64,000 nucleotides of DNA from Corynebacterium occultum (GTDB lineage Bacteria > Actinomycetota > Actinomycetes > Mycobacteriales > Mycobacteriaceae): assembly GCF_009734425.1 (NCBI RefSeq), contig NZ_CP046455.1, forward strand, positions 2,728,001 through 2,792,000. Reading direction: 5' to 3'. The notes beneath the pieces are model-generated. The model saw nothing but the letters and a program-made list of their open reading frames with translations, did no database searches and was not told the origin of the DNA. Shown piece by piece: positions 37,045-45,408 of the stretch. Made by a program: the position numbers and the translations under genes. Within the stretch, counting starts at the first letter, position 1, and every line of letters begins with the position of its first letter.

Positions 37045-37317
37045 CTAACTCGCGTTTCCTGTGTCTTCGGCAATATCGTCACTGCCTGCTTTACTACGTT
37101 CCAGGCTGGCCCGCAGCGCGTCATTGGTGGAGAGGGACTGTGCGGGGGTGTGCTTGGGGGCGTTCTGCCCGTGGAACATCACGGAGAAGACCCGGGCGCA
37201 TTCCTGGCAGGCCCATGCGAACTCGGTCTCCTCGTCCGGGTAGAGGTCCTCCCCGGCGCAGTAGGGGCAGTACTGGGGATGATTCCGGTTCGGGTTGGGC
37301 TTGCGGCGGAAACTCAC
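37045..37317 (-). CDS. cysX: CysX, small four-cysteine ferredoxin-like protein
   Basis: 90 residues from GTG 37317, which overlaps the cysI stop (GTGA). An upstream in-frame ATG exists but would read through cysI. Two CxxC pairs (CPYC and CQEC, 18 residues apart) suggest a rubredoxin-like or zinc-ribbon fold. In C. glutamicum cysX is part of the same operon and is thought to carry electrons from Fpr2 to sulfite reductase. The acidic C-terminus DDIAEDTGNAS may mediate docking. Confidence 0.88.
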   Translation of the reverse strand: MSFRRKPNPNRNHPQYCPYCAGEDLYPDEETEFAWACQECARVFSVMFHGQNAPKHTPAQSLSTNDALRASLERSKAGSDDIAEDTGNAS

Positions 37318-39011
37318 TGCAGCTGCTCCTCCGGTGCGCGCTGGACCCACTCGCGGAAGAGCTCACCTTCGTTGCGCTCCGTCTTGAAGTTGGAGACCAC
37401 CCGGGTGACGTAGTCACTGACGTCATCGGCCAGCACCTTGTGGCCCTTGAGCTTGCGGCCGAAGTTGGCGTCGATGTTCATGGAGCCACCGAGGTGGACC
37501 TGGAAACCCTCCACCCGGTTGCCCTCCTCATCGGTGACGGTCTGGCCCTTGAACCCGATGTCGGAGACCTGGGTGCGGGCGCAGGAGTTGGGGCAGCCGT
37601 TCAGGGCGATCTTGATCGGGGTGTCCAGATCACCGATGCGCTCCTCCAGGTCATCGACCAGTTCGATGGCCCGGGCCTTGGTGGTGGTGTGTGCCAGTTT
37701 GCAGAACTCGAGGCCGGTGCAGGAGATGATGCCGCGGCGGAACTCGCTCGGCCGCGGGTAGAGACCGACGGCGGAGAGCTCCTTCTCCAGGGCCGGGACA
37801 ATCTCCTTGTCCAGGTCCAGGAAGAGCAGTTCCTTGTCCGCGGTGGTGCGGATCCGCTCGATGCCGAATTTCTCGGCGATCTCGGCGATCTCGATCAGCT
37901 GCTCACCGGTGGTGTGACCCACGGTGGGCTTGACACCCAGGTAGAAGCGGCCGTCCTTCTGCTGGTGCAGGCCGATGTGGTCGCGGTCCCCCGGGTTGAT
38001 GGGCTGGTGCGGGCCGTCGGGAAGCTGGTATCCCAGGTACTCCTCCTCGAGCACCTCACGGAACTTCTCCACACCCCACTGGGCGACCAGGAACTTCAGG
38101 CGGGCACGGTTGCGCAGGCGACGGAAACCATAGTCACGGAAGATGCCGGCGACACCGGCCCAGACCTCAGGCACCTGCTCCAGGGAGACCCAGGCCCCCA
38201 CGGACTGGGCGAGCATCGGGTTGGTGGAGAGGCCACCGCCGACGTAGAGCTCGAAACCGGGGCCCAGCTCGGGGTGCTCGCTGCCGATGAAGGCGACGTC
38301 CTGGATCTCGTGGGTGACATCCTGGCGGGCGTTGCCGGAGATGGCGGACTTGAACTTGCGCGGCAGGTTCTGGAATTCCTCCGCACCGATGTAGCGACGC
38401 TGGATCTCCTCGATCGCCGGGGTGCCGTCGATGATCTCATCCGTGGCCACACCCGCCACCGGGGAACCCAGGATCACGCGCGGCACATCACCGCAACCCA
38501 TCAGGGTGGTCAGGCCGACGGACTCGAGCTTCTCCCAGATGGTGGGGACATCCTCGATGCGGATCCAGTGCAGCTGAATGTTCTGGCGGTCGGTGAAGTC
38601 CGCGGTGCCGCGGGCGTAGTCCCGGGAGATCTCACCGACGGCACGAAGCTTGGCCGGGGAGGCGATGCCCCCGTCGAAGCGGATGCGCATCATGAAGTAC
38701 TTGTCGGAGAGCTCATAGGGCTCCAGCTGGCTGGTCTGCTCGGTGCCCAGGTTCTGCTTGCGCTGGGTGTAGATGCCCAGCCACTTGAAGCGCTTGAGGA
38801 CGTCCTCCTCCGGGATGGAATCGAAACCTTCCTTGGAGTAGACGTCAATGACCCGCTGCTTGGCGTTGAGGGCAGGATCCTCCTGCTTGACCTCTTCATC
38901 GCGGTTCAGGGGAGCAGTGCCGTCGATCTTCCACTGACCCTCCGGCTTCTTGGCGCGGGCAGGACGAGCAGGACGTCCCTTTTGCTCGCTGGGGACCGTG
39001 GTGGATGCCAT
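37314..39011 (-). CDS. cysI: Ferredoxin-type sulfite reductase CysI
   Basis: 565 residues from ATG 39011 (MASTTVPS) behind AAGGAG; an ATG six codons upstream lies inside that SD region. Two ferredoxin-like halves carry the siroheme/4Fe-4S ligands CTGLEFC and CPNSC. Substrate-binding basic residues are in the FTDRQNIQLHW segment. It reduces sulfite to sulfide with six electrons. It is the first gene of the minus-strand cys operon, divergent from fpr2. Confidence 0.95.
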   Translation of the reverse strand: MASTTVPSEQKGRPARPARAKKPEGQWKIDGTAPLNRDEEVKQEDPALNAKQRVIDVYSKEGFDSIPEEDVLKRFKWLGIYTQRKQNLGTEQTSQLEPYELSDKYFMMRIRFDGGIASPAKLRAVGEISRDYARGTADFTDRQNIQLHWIRIEDVPTIWEKLESVGLTTLMGCGDVPRVILGSPVAGVATDEIIDGTPAIEEIQRRYIGAEEFQNLPRKFKSAISGNARQDVTHEIQDVAFIGSEHPELGPGFELYVGGGLSTNPMLAQSVGAWVSLEQVPEVWAGVAGIFRDYGFRRLRNRARLKFLVAQWGVEKFREVLEEEYLGYQLPDGPHQPINPGDRDHIGLHQQKDGRFYLGVKPTVGHTTGEQLIEIAEIAEKFGIERIRTTADKELLFLDLDKEIVPALEKELSAVGLYPRPSEFRRGIISCTGLEFCKLAHTTTKARAIELVDDLEERIGDLDTPIKIALNGCPNSCARTQVSDIGFKGQTVTDEEGNRVEGFQVHLGGSMNIDANFGRKLKGHKVLADDVSDYVTRVVSNFKTERNEGELFREWVQRAPEEQLQ

Positions 39012-39302
39012 TACTTCTCCTTGACTCAAAAGTTCTCTTGCTCTGATCCGACTGGGCCCGGTGACGGACCGAAGCCTTGAACCGAGCGGTCTACTTTCCG
39101 GCCTCTCCTTTTCAGGGGATCTGACCGAAAGCCTTCCGGGTGCTGCCTCACTCTACAGAGCTCGGCCACTGGCAAGAACCTAACCATACCGAGCAGTCTG
39201 CAACAAGAGTTACTTTCACCTCCAGAATCTTAGGGCAGGCTAATTTAATCGAATATAACAGACTTGAACTGGGGATTCTTCAAATATTCACGATGAATAT
39301 AA

Positions 39303-39318
39303 TAGACAGAACGGTCTA
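39303..39318. promoter_or_regulatory. Perfect McbR operator
   Basis: TAGAC-AGAACG-GTCTA equals the McbR consensus of C. glutamicum (TAGAC-N6-GTCTA). McbR is a TetR-type repressor of sulfur and methionine genes, released by S-adenosylhomocysteine. It sits centrally between cysI and fpr2. Confidence 0.85.
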
Positions 39319-39388
39319 CACTCAGGAAAATATTGTGAATATAAATACCCCCGCTCCTTGGCATGGCCGGGAAACAGTGATAGCTTTC

Positions 39389-39404
39389 CAGACCAAGCGG
39401 TCTA
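39389..39404. promoter_or_regulatory. McbR-like site, 9 of 10 match
   Basis: CAGAC-CAAGCG-GTCTA differs at one position from the consensus. It is on the fpr2 side of the perfect site, 86 bp from it center to center. Confidence 0.7.
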
Positions 39405-39716
39405 CGAGATTCGTACTACTGCGACTTCTTGTCGGTTGGCACGCACCTCATGTGAGATGCATCCCTGAGCTGCCGCCGGTGAGAATATTCCGCCCTGAGA
39501 AAGCGTTGGAACCTGCTAACGGGGTCCTTATTCACCAAGGACCCAAGGTTCTGGGATGGATCCCTCACCCCGAGGCCCTGAAAAGAGCTGTGGTGGATCC
39601 CGAGAACTCCGGGCAGTCCCACCCCCTGGCCCCCCCCCGGGGGAATCCCCGGGAACCGCCCATTAGAACCTGATCGAATCCGACCGAAACCAAGAACCGA
39701 AAGGTAAAACGCAGTC

Positions 39717-41099
39717 ATGACTGAGATTTCCCGCCCCCTGCGCGTAGCCGTCATCGGTGCCGGCCCCGCCGGCATCTACGCCTCCGACCTCCTGATCAAG
39801 TCCGATCTGGATGTCCACGTTGACCTCTTCGAGCAGATGCCGGCACCTTTCGGTCTGATCCGCTACGGCGTCGCCCCGGACCACCCCCGCATCAAGGGCA
39901 TCGTCAAGTCTCTGCACAATGTGCTGGACAAGCCGCAGCTGCGCCTGCTCGGCAACATCGAGGTGGGCAAGGACATCACCGTCGATGAGCTACGCCAGTA
40001 CTATGACGCAGTCGTCTTCTCCACCGGTGCCGTCGCGGACCGCGACCTGAACATTCCGGGCATCGACGCCGAAGGTTCCTGGGGCGCCGGCGAATTCGTC
40101 GGTTTCTATGACGGCAACCCGCGTTTCGAGCGCTCCTGGGATCTCTCCGCCAAGTCCGCAGCCGTGATCGGCGTGGGCAATGTCGGCCTGGACGTGGCCC
40201 GCATCCTCGCCAAGACCGGCGAAGAGCTCAAGGTCACCGAAATCCCGGACAACGTCTACGAGTCCCTGAAGAACAACCAGGCCACCGAGGTCCACGTCTT
40301 CGGCCGCCGCGGCCCCGCCCAGGCCAAGTTCACCCCCCAGGAACTGAAGGAACTCGACCACTCCCCCACCATCAACGTGGTGGTGGACCCCGAGGACATC
40401 GACTACGACGAAGCCTCCGAGGAAGCTCGCCGCTCCTCCAAGTCCCAGGACCTGGTCTGCCAGCTCCTGGAGGGCTACGCCATGCGTGAGCCCAAGGACG
40501 CCCCGCACAACCTCTACATCCACCTCTTCGAATCCCCCGTCGAGGTGCTGACCGAGAACAACCAGGTCGTGGGCCTGCGCACGGAGCGCACCAAGCTGGA
40601 CGGCAAGGGTGGCGTTGTGGGCACCGGCAAGTTCACCGACTGGCCGGTCCAGTCCGTCTACCGCGCCGTGGGCTACAAGTCCGACCCGATCGAGGGCGTG
40701 CCCTTCGACGAGGCCAAGCATGTGATCCCCAATGATGGCGGCCACGTCCTGCAGGCACCGGCAGCCGACCCGGTTCCGGGCCTCTACGCCACCGGCTGGA
40801 TCAAGCGTGGCCCGATCGGCCTGATCGGCAACACCAAGTCCGACGCCAAGGAAACCACCGACATGCTCATCGCCGACGCCAACGCCGGCAAGCTGGCCGC
40901 CCCGGCACACCCCGAGCACGAGGCCATCACCTCCCTGCTCGAGGAGCGCGGCATCGCCTACACCACCTGGGAAGGCTGGTACCGCCTGGACGAGGCGGAG
41001 CGCGGTCTCGGGGAGCCTGAGGGTCGGGAGCGCAAGAAGATCGTCGACTGGGAAGAAATGGTCAAGTACGCCAAAGCCGTGCCGGTGCACGCGCAGTAA
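39717..41099 (+). CDS. fpr2: Ferredoxin-NADP+ reductase Fpr2
   Basis: 460 residues. The FAD motif GAGPAGIYASD is at about residues 15-25, the NADPH motif GVGNVGLDVARIL at about 148-160, and the C-terminal ATGWIKRGPIGLIGNTKSDA segment is conserved in adrenodoxin-reductase-type enzymes. It passes electrons from NADPH to a ferredoxin-like carrier (probably CysX) and on to CysI. In C. glutamicum fpr2 heads the divergent or linked cys cluster. The SD GAAAGG is rather distant. A bidirectional terminator follows. Confidence 0.93.
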   Translation: MTEISRPLRVAVIGAGPAGIYASDLLIKSDLDVHVDLFEQMPAPFGLIRYGVAPDHPRIKGIVKSLHNVLDKPQLRLLGNIEVGKDITVDELRQYYDAVVFSTGAVADRDLNIPGIDAEGSWGAGEFVGFYDGNPRFERSWDLSAKSAAVIGVGNVGLDVARILAKTGEELKVTEIPDNVYESLKNNQATEVHVFGRRGPAQAKFTPQELKELDHSPTINVVVDPEDIDYDEASEEARRSSKSQDLVCQLLEGYAMREPKDAPHNLYIHLFESPVEVLTENNQVVGLRTERTKLDGKGGVVGTGKFTDWPVQSVYRAVGYKSDPIEGVPFDEAKHVIPNDGGHVLQAPAADPVPGLYATGWIKRGPIGLIGNTKSDAKETTDMLIADANAGKLAAPAHPEHEAITSLLEERGIAYTTWEGWYRLDEAERGLGEPEGRERKKIVDWEEMVKYAKAVPVHAQ

Positions 41100-41127
41100 T
41101 TAGCTTCGGAGCTAAAGCCTGCTTCCC

Positions 41128-41170
41128 AAAACCGCCCCACTCCCCCTGCCCTGGGGGTTGGGGCGGTTTT
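41128..41170. terminator. Bidirectional terminator after fpr2
   Basis: AAAACCGCCCC (41128-41138) pairs with GGGGCGGTTTT (41160-41170), giving a T-tract in both directions. Confidence 0.85.
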
Positions 41171-41334
41171 CTTGTGCCGGGGGGTGGGAAGTCTGGCCAG
41201 GGGAGCAGGAGGTTTGAGGAGCAGGGAAATGTAGAAGGCACATCCAGGGTGATATTCACCCGTTTTCACACCCGCAAGGGCATAAATGCGCCTGCTACAT
41301 TGCGTCGCACAACGTACAGGCCCCTGGGCAAGAG

Positions 41335-44300
41335 CTACTCCATCAGTGCCCTTATCTCATCGATTCCCAAGCCATCTGCTTCGACGCTGCCACCGCCTTC
41401 CAGGACCAGATCGAAGAGGGCTGCCTTGGTTTTCTTGAGTTCCATGACCTTGGATTCGATGGTGTCCTTGGCCACCAGGCGGTAGACCATCACCTGCCGA
41501 GTCTGGCCGATCCGGTGTGCCCGATCCACGGCCTGAGACTCCGTCGCCGGGTTCCACCAGGGGTCGAGCAGGACCACATAATCCGCCTCGGTCAGGTTCA
41601 AGCCGAAGCCGCCTGCCTTGAGGGAGATGAAGAACACGGAGGAGTCACCCTCCCGGAAGTCATCGATCAGCTTCTGCCTGCCTCTGGTCTTGCCGTCCAG
41701 GTAGAGACTCTCAATGTCAGCCTCGTTGGCAGCCTCTCGGGCTTTTTTCAGAAAGCGGGTGAACTGGCTGAGTACCAGCACCCGGTGCCCCTCGGTGGCC
41801 GCCGAGCTGAGCAGCTCCGTCAGGACATCCAACTTGGCTGAAGGCGTACTCTCCTCCGCGGCCAACTCACTGTCCAGGGCAAGTTGACGCAGCAGAGTCA
41901 GGGAACGGAACACCTCAAAGCGGTTGTTGTCCAGATCATCAACCAGACCGAGCACCTTCTGGCGTTCTCGCTGGAGCCGGCGGTCATAGATCCGTCGGTG
42001 CTTCGGATAGAGCTCCACCTCCAGGACATTCTCGGTCTTCTCCGGCAGATCTGCCGCCACCAGTTCCTTGGTGCGCCGGAGCAGGAAGGGCCGCATCCTG
42101 CGCTGCAGCAGCTCGAGCTTCCCGGTGTCCTTCTCCTTCTCGATGGGAGCGCGGTAGAACTCAGTGAAATGGGTCTTGCCGCCGAGCAGCCCGGGGCTGG
42201 TCAATGACACCAGGGACCACAGCTCCATGAGGTTATTCTCCATCGGGGTGCCGGTGACAGCCAACTTGAACGGTGCCTCCAGCATCCGGGCGCTCTTATA
42301 CGCCTTGGAGTTGTGGTTCTTGATCATCTGCGCCTCGTCGAAGATCACCGCAGACCAGTTCTGCTCGGCATAGGCCTCGAATTCAAGTCGGAAGAGGTTG
42401 TAACTGGTGACCACCACCCGGATATCTGCGGCACTGCTGAGCATCTCCGCCAGGGAGATGCCCCGCTTCTTCTCCGTCCCCTCAATCATCAGGGCATGGA
42501 GATCCGGGGTGAACTTCTGCACCTCGCGGACCCAGTTACCCACCACGCTGGTGGGGGCGACGACCAAGAAGGGAGCACCGTGTGGATCCTCCTCGGTGGC
42601 GGCCGCGATCATGGCGATGACCTGCAGCGTCTTGCCCAGCCCCATGTCATCGGCCAGCACCCCACCGAGATTATTACGTCTTAAGGTCTCCAACCAGCGA
42701 TACCCTGTTTTCTGATAATCGCGCAGTTCGGCATGCACCGCAGCGGGAACCTCAATCTCCGCAGCCGTCTCGATGCGTCCCGGGTTCTGTACCAGGCTTT
42801 GCACCCGGGACCACCACTCATGTTCCTGGGCGTCAACGATGCCGGTCTCCACCAGTTCCTGCCAGAGATCCACCTGATAGCGGCTGACCTTCAGTGCGTC
42901 CACGGTGGTGTCGTTGAGAGTCTTGGCTTCCTCGATGATGCGCCGCAGCTGCTCAAGTTCCGGGATGTTCAGGTCGAAGTAGGTGCCTGAGGGCAGCACG
43001 AACAGTTCCTGCCCCTGGCTGAGCGCTGCAAACAGTTCACTGAACTCCACTTTTTCACCGCCGACCGCCACCTGTACCTGCAGGTCAAACCAGTCGGTTT
43101 CACCGGCGCTGATTCCCACTGTCACCTGTGGGGTTTCTTCGGCCAGGCGGAACTTCGGCGTTTCCTCAGTCAAGTTGACCCTGACGTGCTCCAATTCCAT
43201 CAGCTGCGGCAGAACATTCGCCAGGAAGGGTACCGCGCGGTGCTTCTCCAGAACCTGGTTCGCAATGGTGGCGCCAGTGGCCTCTACTGCCCTGCTCACG
43301 GAAGACTCATGCTCAGGGTCCACCTTTCCCCACGACCCACGATCCCAGGACCACTGCAATCGCAGCTCCTGGAGTCCCTCCGGCTTCTGTATCAGCGGTG
43401 TGGCATCGATCTGGAGGACGGCCGGGCGTGGTTGAGGTGCGTGATAAGAGTCATCAGGGGACTCCAGACTCATCAGCCGCTGCAGCCGGGGCAGGTACTC
43501 CTCCTCGAAGTCCTCCACTTCAGCAGAACCCACTCGCAGTTCCTCATCCTGATGGTGGAGCATCAGGAACTCCCGGCTCAAAGGTTCGACAAAACGTTGC
43601 AGCCGGATCTCCTGGGTTTTCTCATTGTGGTACTGGATTTCAGCGAGCACTGTCGGGGGCGCACCGAGCAGGAGCTGGGTGTGGTGTTCCCGGGGAAGTA
43701 TCGGGGTGTCATCCTGACATAGTTCCGGCTCCAGGACGAGATCACCGTTTTTCTCCTGCCGGACTGTGATCCGGCTCCGGAGTAGGTCAGGGCTCAGCTC
43801 CACTGGGCGTCTGCCCTCCCAGGTCAGCATGGCCACCCCGTTGTATTTCAACTCCATGAGGATCTCCCCCAGCTGGAGGGTGGGCAGCTCTCCCAAGGGG
43901 AGCCATTCCATCTGATAACCACCCCAGCCATAACCATAGTGGTGGCGCGCGGTCTGCTGATAGCTGAACTGATGGAGCTGTTCCAGAAGTTTTCGCGTCC
44001 TGGTGCTGCACTCCAGATTATAGAGGGAATCCCATTTGGCTTTCCCTTTGATCCATCCTGTCTTACCCCGTTCACCTGGCCGGATCCCCAACTGATCACG
44101 CTGAGTATGAAAAAAGAGACAGATATTTTCCCGGCCTCCCTCTTCCTCTGGAATGGGCGGCAGCACCTCATCGAATGCTCTACGCCAGCTCGGCCGCCGG
44201 GAATGCCGGTCTGCCGACTTCCCGATATGCAGGTTTCCCCTGTTCACAAGATAAAGAATCGCGGCGGCTTCATGGGCGCAGGGGATATCAGGGCAGGTGC

Positions 44301-44535
44301 AGTCACTGTCGAGCTGCCCATCATCTTCCACGTACACACTGGTCTGCACCATCCGGTTCTTTCCCGGTACCTCCCGCACATAGAAGTCAAAGACCATGGC
44401 ACCGTCCAAATGAGGGCTACCACTGAGAAACACCGACTTATGGCGGAATAGCTCCAAACCTTTCTTCAACGCCGCAGCGGAAGTGTACTGCTGGATGAAT
44501 TGCAGGGCTTGAGCGGGGAAAGTTTGTGTCTCCAT
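41335..44535 (-). CDS. SNF2-family helicase with N-terminal SWIM zinc finger
   Basis: 1066 residues. The SWIM domain CTCPDIPCAHEAAAI (CxC...CxH) is near residue 80. The SNF2 motor has Walker A DDMGLGKT, a DEAQ box (VIFDEAQMI), TGTPMENN and motif VI QAVDRAHRIGQTRQ. Actinobacterial proteins of this architecture translocate on DNA and remodel protein-DNA complexes; some work in repair or act beside defence genes, but no partner gene is seen here. The SD GGAAGAA stands about 9 nt before the ATG. It is the largest gene here apart from putA and the Fe-S protein. Confidence 0.92.
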   Translation of the reverse strand: METQTFPAQALQFIQQYTSAAALKKGLELFRHKSVFLSGSPHLDGAMVFDFYVREVPGKNRMVQTSVYVEDDGQLDSDCTCPDIPCAHEAAAILYLVNRGNLHIGKSADRHSRRPSWRRAFDEVLPPIPEEEGGRENICLFFHTQRDQLGIRPGERGKTGWIKGKAKWDSLYNLECSTRTRKLLEQLHQFSYQQTARHHYGYGWGGYQMEWLPLGELPTLQLGEILMELKYNGVAMLTWEGRRPVELSPDLLRSRITVRQEKNGDLVLEPELCQDDTPILPREHHTQLLLGAPPTVLAEIQYHNEKTQEIRLQRFVEPLSREFLMLHHQDEELRVGSAEVEDFEEEYLPRLQRLMSLESPDDSYHAPQPRPAVLQIDATPLIQKPEGLQELRLQWSWDRGSWGKVDPEHESSVSRAVEATGATIANQVLEKHRAVPFLANVLPQLMELEHVRVNLTEETPKFRLAEETPQVTVGISAGETDWFDLQVQVAVGGEKVEFSELFAALSQGQELFVLPSGTYFDLNIPELEQLRRIIEEAKTLNDTTVDALKVSRYQVDLWQELVETGIVDAQEHEWWSRVQSLVQNPGRIETAAEIEVPAAVHAELRDYQKTGYRWLETLRRNNLGGVLADDMGLGKTLQVIAMIAAATEEDPHGAPFLVVAPTSVVGNWVREVQKFTPDLHALMIEGTEKKRGISLAEMLSSAADIRVVVTSYNLFRLEFEAYAEQNWSAVIFDEAQMIKNHNSKAYKSARMLEAPFKLAVTGTPMENNLMELWSLVSLTSPGLLGGKTHFTEFYRAPIEKEKDTGKLELLQRRMRPFLLRRTKELVAADLPEKTENVLEVELYPKHRRIYDRRLQRERQKVLGLVDDLDNNRFEVFRSLTLLRQLALDSELAAEESTPSAKLDVLTELLSSAATEGHRVLVLSQFTRFLKKAREAANEADIESLYLDGKTRGRQKLIDDFREGDSSVFFISLKAGGFGLNLTEADYVVLLDPWWNPATESQAVDRAHRIGQTRQVMVYRLVAKDTIESKVMELKKTKAALFDLVLEGGGSVEADGLGIDEIRALME

Positions 44536-44573
44536 AAAATTATTCTTCCATTTACTCCGGGACAGGGCTGCTT

Positions 44574-44888
44574 TTACCAGGTAATCACATTCTCCATCCG
44601 ATACTCCTGCACCACTGCATATTCCCGCACCTCGGCCACGAAACCCTCATCATGGCAACTAAGTAGCAGGGCACCACCCCGGCGCAGGAACTCGGCCAAC
44701 CCCCGGTGGAAAAGCACCCGACCAGCTAGATCAAGCCCCACATCCGGCTCATCTACCAGCAGTACCGCCGGTTCAGAGGCAAGTTCTGCAGCGAACTGTG
44801 CCAGTCTCAACTCCCGCTGGCTCAGATCCAGGGGATGCTCCTCCGGATCAAGGCCGAACTGTGCTCGCCAGGCCGCGTCAGGAACCAT
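44574..44888 (-). pseudogene. C-terminal remnant of an ABC transporter ATPase
   Basis: About 104 codons encode only the back half of an ABC ATPase: a signature-like DLSQRELRLAQFAAEL, Walker B VLLVDEPDVGLDLA and the switch histidine in LLLSCHDEGF. There is no Walker A or Q-loop. The reading frame ends against the remnant of another gene at about 44889 that is itself missing its start. The likely cause is a single deletion that removed the 5' halves of two divergent genes. The ATG at 44888 is fortuitous. Confidence 0.8.
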
Positions 44889-45330
44889 CCTATGACTCGG
44901 AGCGCAGCACGTTGCTCTCCTTGATCACTAAGGCGGAGAAAGAGCTGGCTGACGCCCGGGAGACCCGGGAAGGCAGGGAGAAGAAGGTCCGGGAGGCAGC
45001 AGCAAAGAAAGCTGCGGCGGCAGCAGCCTCGGAACGTCGTGAACGGGAAAAGCAGAAGCCGAACAGAAACAGAAGGAGCAGGAGGAAGCCGCGGAAAAAC
45101 AGCGTCAGGCCCGGTTCCAGCAGCAACCGGAAACAGCAGCCCCAGCCCCCGCAGTGCGGCCAGCTCCCGCACCTCAGCCGGCACTGGCTCCTCAACCAGC
45201 ATCCCCTTCCGGATATGACGGTTACACCGGGTGCCGTGCCTATGGCGGAAATTATGCGCTGACCTCGGTGGACGATAAGGGTCGCCCCTACGCCAAGATC
45301 GACTGCACCTCCAAGGTCCAGATCGGGTAG
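44889..45330 (+). pseudogene. Frameshifted, 5'-truncated coiled-coil protein gene
   Basis: From about 44891 the frame reads SERSTLLSLITKAEKEL and a Lys/Glu/Ala coiled coil. Near 45045-45065, within GAACGGGAAAAGCAGAAGCC, it shifts to the -1 frame, which continues AEQKQKEQEEAAEKQRQ, a Pro/Ala/Gln-rich linker and a Cys-containing end (YTGCRAYGGNYALTS, then AKIDCTSKVQIG, stop 45330). A stop codon in the second frame 4-5 codons upstream shows this is a real frame change and not a different start. There is no start codon or signal peptide at the 5' end. The family is unrecognised; it was probably an exported or envelope protein. Confidence 0.75.
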
Positions 45331-45408
45331 TCGCACTGCCCCAGAACCCGGTCTCCCAGCCTCAGCATTAGCTCTCCCAGGATTTCCCACCCGTCTAATC
45401 TGTGACTC

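Larger units (their letters stand above)
39012..39716. promoter_or_regulatory. Divergent cysI/fpr2 promoter region with four McbR-like sites
   Basis: This 705-bp region contains one perfect McbR motif (39303-39318, TAGAC-N6-GTCTA) and three related ones (39078-39093, 39186-39201, 39389-39404). It is AT-rich at 39230-39350, where both promoters are expected. A C9-G5 run at 39630-39643 lies in the fpr2 leader. No gene is supported. Confidence 0.75.

Noticed and set aside
39140..39673. 177-codon plus-strand frame in the cysI/fpr2 promoter region
   Set aside because: It spans several operators and AT-rich promoter sequence, and has no SD or recognisable domain.
44798..44890. 5' extension of the coiled-coil remnant across the ABC fragment
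   Set aside because: This stretch is the reverse complement of ABC ATPase codons (signature region), so the extension is not original coding sequence.
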